From: Colius striatus
Taxonomy: Eukaryota > Chordata > Aves > Coliiformes > Coliidae
Assembly: GCF_028858725.1 (NCBI RefSeq)
Contig: NC_084760.1
Coordinates: 78,312,367 to 78,376,366 of the forward strand
Direction of reading: 5' to 3'
Length of the DNA: 64,000 nucleotides
In this document: positions 61,110-64,000 of the stretch, in pieces
Layout of the letters: each line of letters starts with the position of its first letter
Numbering within the stretch: position 1 is the stretch's first letter
Program-made: the position numbers and the translations under genes
The notes under the pieces: model-generated
Told to the model about the DNA's origin: nothing
What the model saw: the letters and a program-made list of their open reading frames with translations, nothing else
Databases searched by the model: none

Positions 61110-61228
61110 CCGCGCCGAACCGAGCCGAGCCGAGCGCCCGCCGCTCGCTCCCTTGCGGTACCGCAGCGCCCGGTCCGGCCGGGCGAAGCGGAGCGGCCCA
61201 GAGGGAGCCAGTCTGCGCTTAACACGGG
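61110..61228 (+). other. TMEM63B: Putative non-coding first exon of the divergent plus-strand gene (probably TMEM63B)
   Basis: A near-consensus donor, CACGGG/gtaagc, ends the exon at 61228 inside the CpG island. The upstream limit is not determined. No TMEM63B coding sequence was found in the window, so the name rests only on human gene order, where TMEM63B starts next to MRPL14 in the opposite direction. TMEM63B is an OSCA/TMEM63-family mechanosensitive ion channel. The existence of a plus-strand exon is more secure than its name. Confidence 0.4.
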
Positions 61229-64000
61229 GTAAGCCTGCCGCCGGCGCAGCGGGACGCTCTGCGGCTCCTCTAGTCAGGCGGGCCCGCAGCCCGGCACCGC
61301 AGCCCCGGCCCCTCGGTGCTTGCTGGGGTCGGGGAGGGCTGGGGTGGCAAGGCCGGCGCATCAGGCCCTCCCGAGGGCGGGTCGGGCTGTACCGGAGCCC
61401 CGCAGCGGGGGCGGCCTGGGGTGGGGGGCGCCGGCTGCCATCTTGGGGCGGTGCGGCGGGGCGGGGGGCGCGCCCACCCGTGTGCGGCGTCCGCCGAGCG
61501 GCCTGTGCCTCCCCCTCGTCCCTTCCCTGCCGCCCAACGCCCGCAGGGGCTGCGTGGAACCGAGGTGACTCGGGGCTTCGAGGCTTCTCGCCCGCCTCCC
61601 GGGCTCCCGTCCTTTGCCATATCCCGGTGTGTCGTCCCTCCGCTCGGCCATTGCTGGATAAAGGTGGAGCTTCCAGCCCGGGGGTCGCCGGATCGGTCTC
61701 TGCGGGGTGGCACCGTCTCCTGTCTCGCCTGCGATCGTCGTCGGAGGTGCTGAGGCGGCTTTTGTGCGTGCTAGGTCTTGGAGACCTGGCTGCTCTCCTT
61801 CTTGCTTCTCCTCCTGGCACCACTGTGACGGAGAGCAGCAGGCAGGCAGGCAGGAGAGAGGTTGCAAGGGTGGGAACAGCAGACAAATTTCTGATATCTT
61901 ATCTGCCTCTTATAACCACCGGGAGAACTTCACAAAGAGCTATCAGATACGGCTTGCATCTGTGGCCAGGAAGTCCCTTTCTGCCTTTGTCTTGATTACC
62001 AGTCCTTCTAAGTCACCAAAGGGTGGGTTTTTCTCCTATCCTAGAGTGCGCCCTGTATATCTGTATGTAGCTACCTGCTGGAGGCATCATGCCAAAAAGC
62101 TGTGACGTGGCTGCAGTCAGCTTGGTGCCCGTAGCAGGTTCAATAGCGCTCAGCTGGATGGAGACCAGGTGTTCAGGGAATTTGGGATTCAGGGCACCTC
62201 CCTGCTTCCCTCTGTAGTAGGAGTTGGAAGCAGAAGGCTGATAATAGTGCATGTTCCATGAGAAGGCCGATGTGCTGCGTTTGTTACTGTGGAAATGTCC
62301 TGCTCCATTGTGTCATCCTCTGGTATAAGCATGCCTGGAAAGCTATGGGCTGCAAGACAAGAGCATCCTATTAGCAATGATCCCAAAGCCACTGCAGGGT
62401 TACATAGCAGAGGTGCCTCGGATGATCCTGCAGATGCCCTACTTGGGTGTGGGTCAAAGCCTTCACAAGTATATTGCAGGGACTGATACCATTCCTCTCC
62501 AAACACCCATACTGGGCGGTCCCTAATAGCCCTTTATTCTCTTAATGCTTCTGAGGACAGAAAGCCGACCACTCAGCTTGTAACCGACTCCAGGAGGACT
62601 GTTCAAACCAGAAATAGCAAAGCATTAAGGATGTTGTTTCTAATGACTGCAATTAGCTGGAAAGGCCTTTTTTTATGTTGAATCTTTTAGTGGTGTGAAT
62701 AAGCTGTCTTTAGAGGCAGAGAAGTCCTTTCTGCAGTCTTTACCTGGATATCATAGGAGCAAGATAAACACAAAAGAAGATGCCTTTGAGGGGGTTGGGA
62801 AGAGACTCCAGTTTGGCTCATGACTATGTTTTGTTGCACTAAGTTTGCTCTATTTTTGTCTGTTCGTGTCTTCGGTAACCTTGGAAGGAACTGAAGCTAC
62901 TGTATTTTCTGAGGGTGTCAGTTTTCTTGTCAAGAAATCGTTGCCTTGAGGCTTTGCAATGCTCCATTTTCTTTGCCTCTGACCAGAGCGTGGTACAACT
63001 ATCCTAAAATGTCCTGAAGCCAGGAACTGAGACAAAAACCAGAAAAACACCAAGTGCTTTTGCTTGTTTGGGTTTTGACTGTTTTTTTTCACTTGCAGGC
63101 TTTTAAGTTGTCCTTGGTCATATTTTTTTAGCTTCCTTTAGGAATAAAATGCACTGGGATCTTACTTGGGTGTTTTGGATAAATTTTTACTTAAAAAAAA
63201 ATCTTCATGCAATCACTTTGTTGTGGGAACTAGGGCTCTTAAGAACATCTCAGGTAGCATGAGGTTCGCGATAAAAGCCCGAGAGTGGGCAGTGCAGAGG
63301 GCCTGCTTTGTGTCCATTGCTAATTGTGCTTCCTTGAGCCTGATGTGGCTGGAGCACCTCAGCTCACAGAGAGCCCCGTGGCATGTTGCCAGCAGCCCTT
63401 CTGCCACCCTCCCCATCCATCCCAAGGTACAGGCCCAGTTCACTGTGTTCCTGGGAGCACACCATCTCCATCCTGGTGGCTGGTACACTAGAGACCCAAG
63501 AGACCTCCCGCTCCCAGGCAAGCCCAATGGGGCCTGTACCATCTGACGTGAAGCTGTGCAGCCGTGGGGTGCCTGTTCCGTGCCAGAGGAGGCCCTGGGT
63601 GTAGGATACTGTATGTGCTGTTAATTGCAGATGGAGCTGGTTATGGATCCTGTGGCTGATTTGCATATCAAAGCATCTGAGAGCTTCCCGGTGGGTAACG
63701 GGCAAGGATGAGGGCTTGCTGGAGGCTGGGGCCGGATCTTCCACAGGGCTTTTTGTGGTGCGTAGATGAGACAAAATGATGGGGATGTTTGGAGAATGAA
63801 GATTGTCTCCGTGTCCTTGAACAGCAGCACCATAAGGGCTTTTTTAAACTAGCAGCTGCCTTCCAAAGGTTAGAAACCAAGGAGGGGGGAGCAATCCTTG
63901 TTGGCAGTCCCTAGAGCTTACCTCCCACCTTACCTCCCTCCTGGTAGTGAGAACTTGCCCAGCAGCCCTGTCCCCCAGCCACCGGCTCCTTTAGTGAGCA
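61229..64000 (+). other. Probable first intron of the divergent plus-strand gene
   Basis: After the CpG island tails off near 61.8 kb, the sequence becomes ordinary and AT-richer, with no recognisable coding exon, repeat or RNA gene up to the window end. No frame resembles the start of TMEM63B. If the donor at 61229 is used, the acceptor may lie beyond position 64000. Confidence 0.35.
61437..61445 (+). promoter_or_regulatory. YY1-type site
   Basis: The sequence gccatcttg is the reverse complement of caagatggc, the core YY1 motif common near start sites of housekeeping genes. It lies about 210 bases inside the putative first intron of the plus-strand gene, where YY1 sites are often functional. 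Confidence 0.4.

Larger units (their letters stand above)
60530..61780. promoter_or_regulatory. CpG island, bidirectional promoter of MRPL14 and a plus-strand gene
   Basis: This is the largest dense CpG block in the window, about 1.2 kb. It contains GC boxes at 61037-61045, 61072-61080 and 61091-61107, a perfect NRF-1 site at 61013-61024 and a YY1-type site at 61437-61445. Minus-strand donors suit the start of MRPL14, and a strong plus-strand donor lies at 61229. This arrangement fits divergent transcription from about 60.95-61.15 kb. In human, MRPL14 and TMEM63B are divergent neighbours, which agrees. Long open frames across the island on both strands are compositional artefacts. Confidence 0.8.

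Noticed and set aside
60820-61995. 391-codon plus-strand frame, and a 347-codon frame opposite it
   Set aside because: Both cross the CpG island promoter, are dominated by Ala/Arg/Pro/Gly, and show no domain. The plus frame opens with GTG, not ATG. Long frames on both strands are expected from GC-rich composition.
1-64000. CRISPR arrays, phage, operons, riboswitches or other prokaryotic systems
   Set aside because: The DNA is vertebrate: spliced gene, CpG islands and avian CR1 LINEs. No regularly spaced repeats or prokaryotic gene order exist.

Overview
This is a stretch of vertebrate nuclear DNA, almost certainly from a bird. Three plus-strand and one minus-strand CR1 LINE 3' ends of the avian type are recognisable. 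SINEs and L1 are not evident, interspersed repeats make up only a few percent of the window, and compact CpG islands sit in otherwise featureless single-copy DNA. No bacterial genes, CRISPR arrays, viral genomes or tRNA/rRNA genes were recognised. Most long open frames here are chance frames in GC-rich DNA.

Layout. Positions 1 to about 51,000 hold no protein-coding gene I can support. This gene-poor region contains three CR1 copies (6.0-6.7, 16.6-17.1 and 24.4-24.8 kb), one probable much older CR1/L3-like remnant (45.8-46.1 kb) and several short tandem repeats. It also has four orphan CpG islands (3.2, 21.2, 36.8 and 38.6-39.6 kb). Two of these are followed by consensus splice donors and one is near polyadenylation signals. 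Several AT-balanced, non-repetitive blocks look like conserved non-coding elements, though this cannot be proven without alignment.

Positions 51.0-61.0 kb carry MRPL14 (mitochondrial ribosomal protein uL14m) on the minus strand. Two coding exons (53572-53645 and 51330-51696) join in phase 2 into a complete 146-residue protein. Its 5' non-coding exon must lie further upstream, probably in the CpG island at 60.5-61.8 kb. That island carries a perfect NRF-1 site, GC boxes and a YY1 site, and a strong plus-strand splice donor at 61228/61229. It therefore looks like a bidirectional promoter. From human gene order the plus-strand partner is probably TMEM63B, with only its non-coding first exon and part of intron 1 in the window. 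The gene-poor left side would then be the interval towards VEGFA. Both neighbour names rest on synteny recalled from human, not on sequence seen here.

I did not find a previously undescribed biological system. The points most worth following up are the orphan CpG islands with splice and poly(A) signals, the candidate conserved elements, and the NRF-1-bearing bidirectional promoter.
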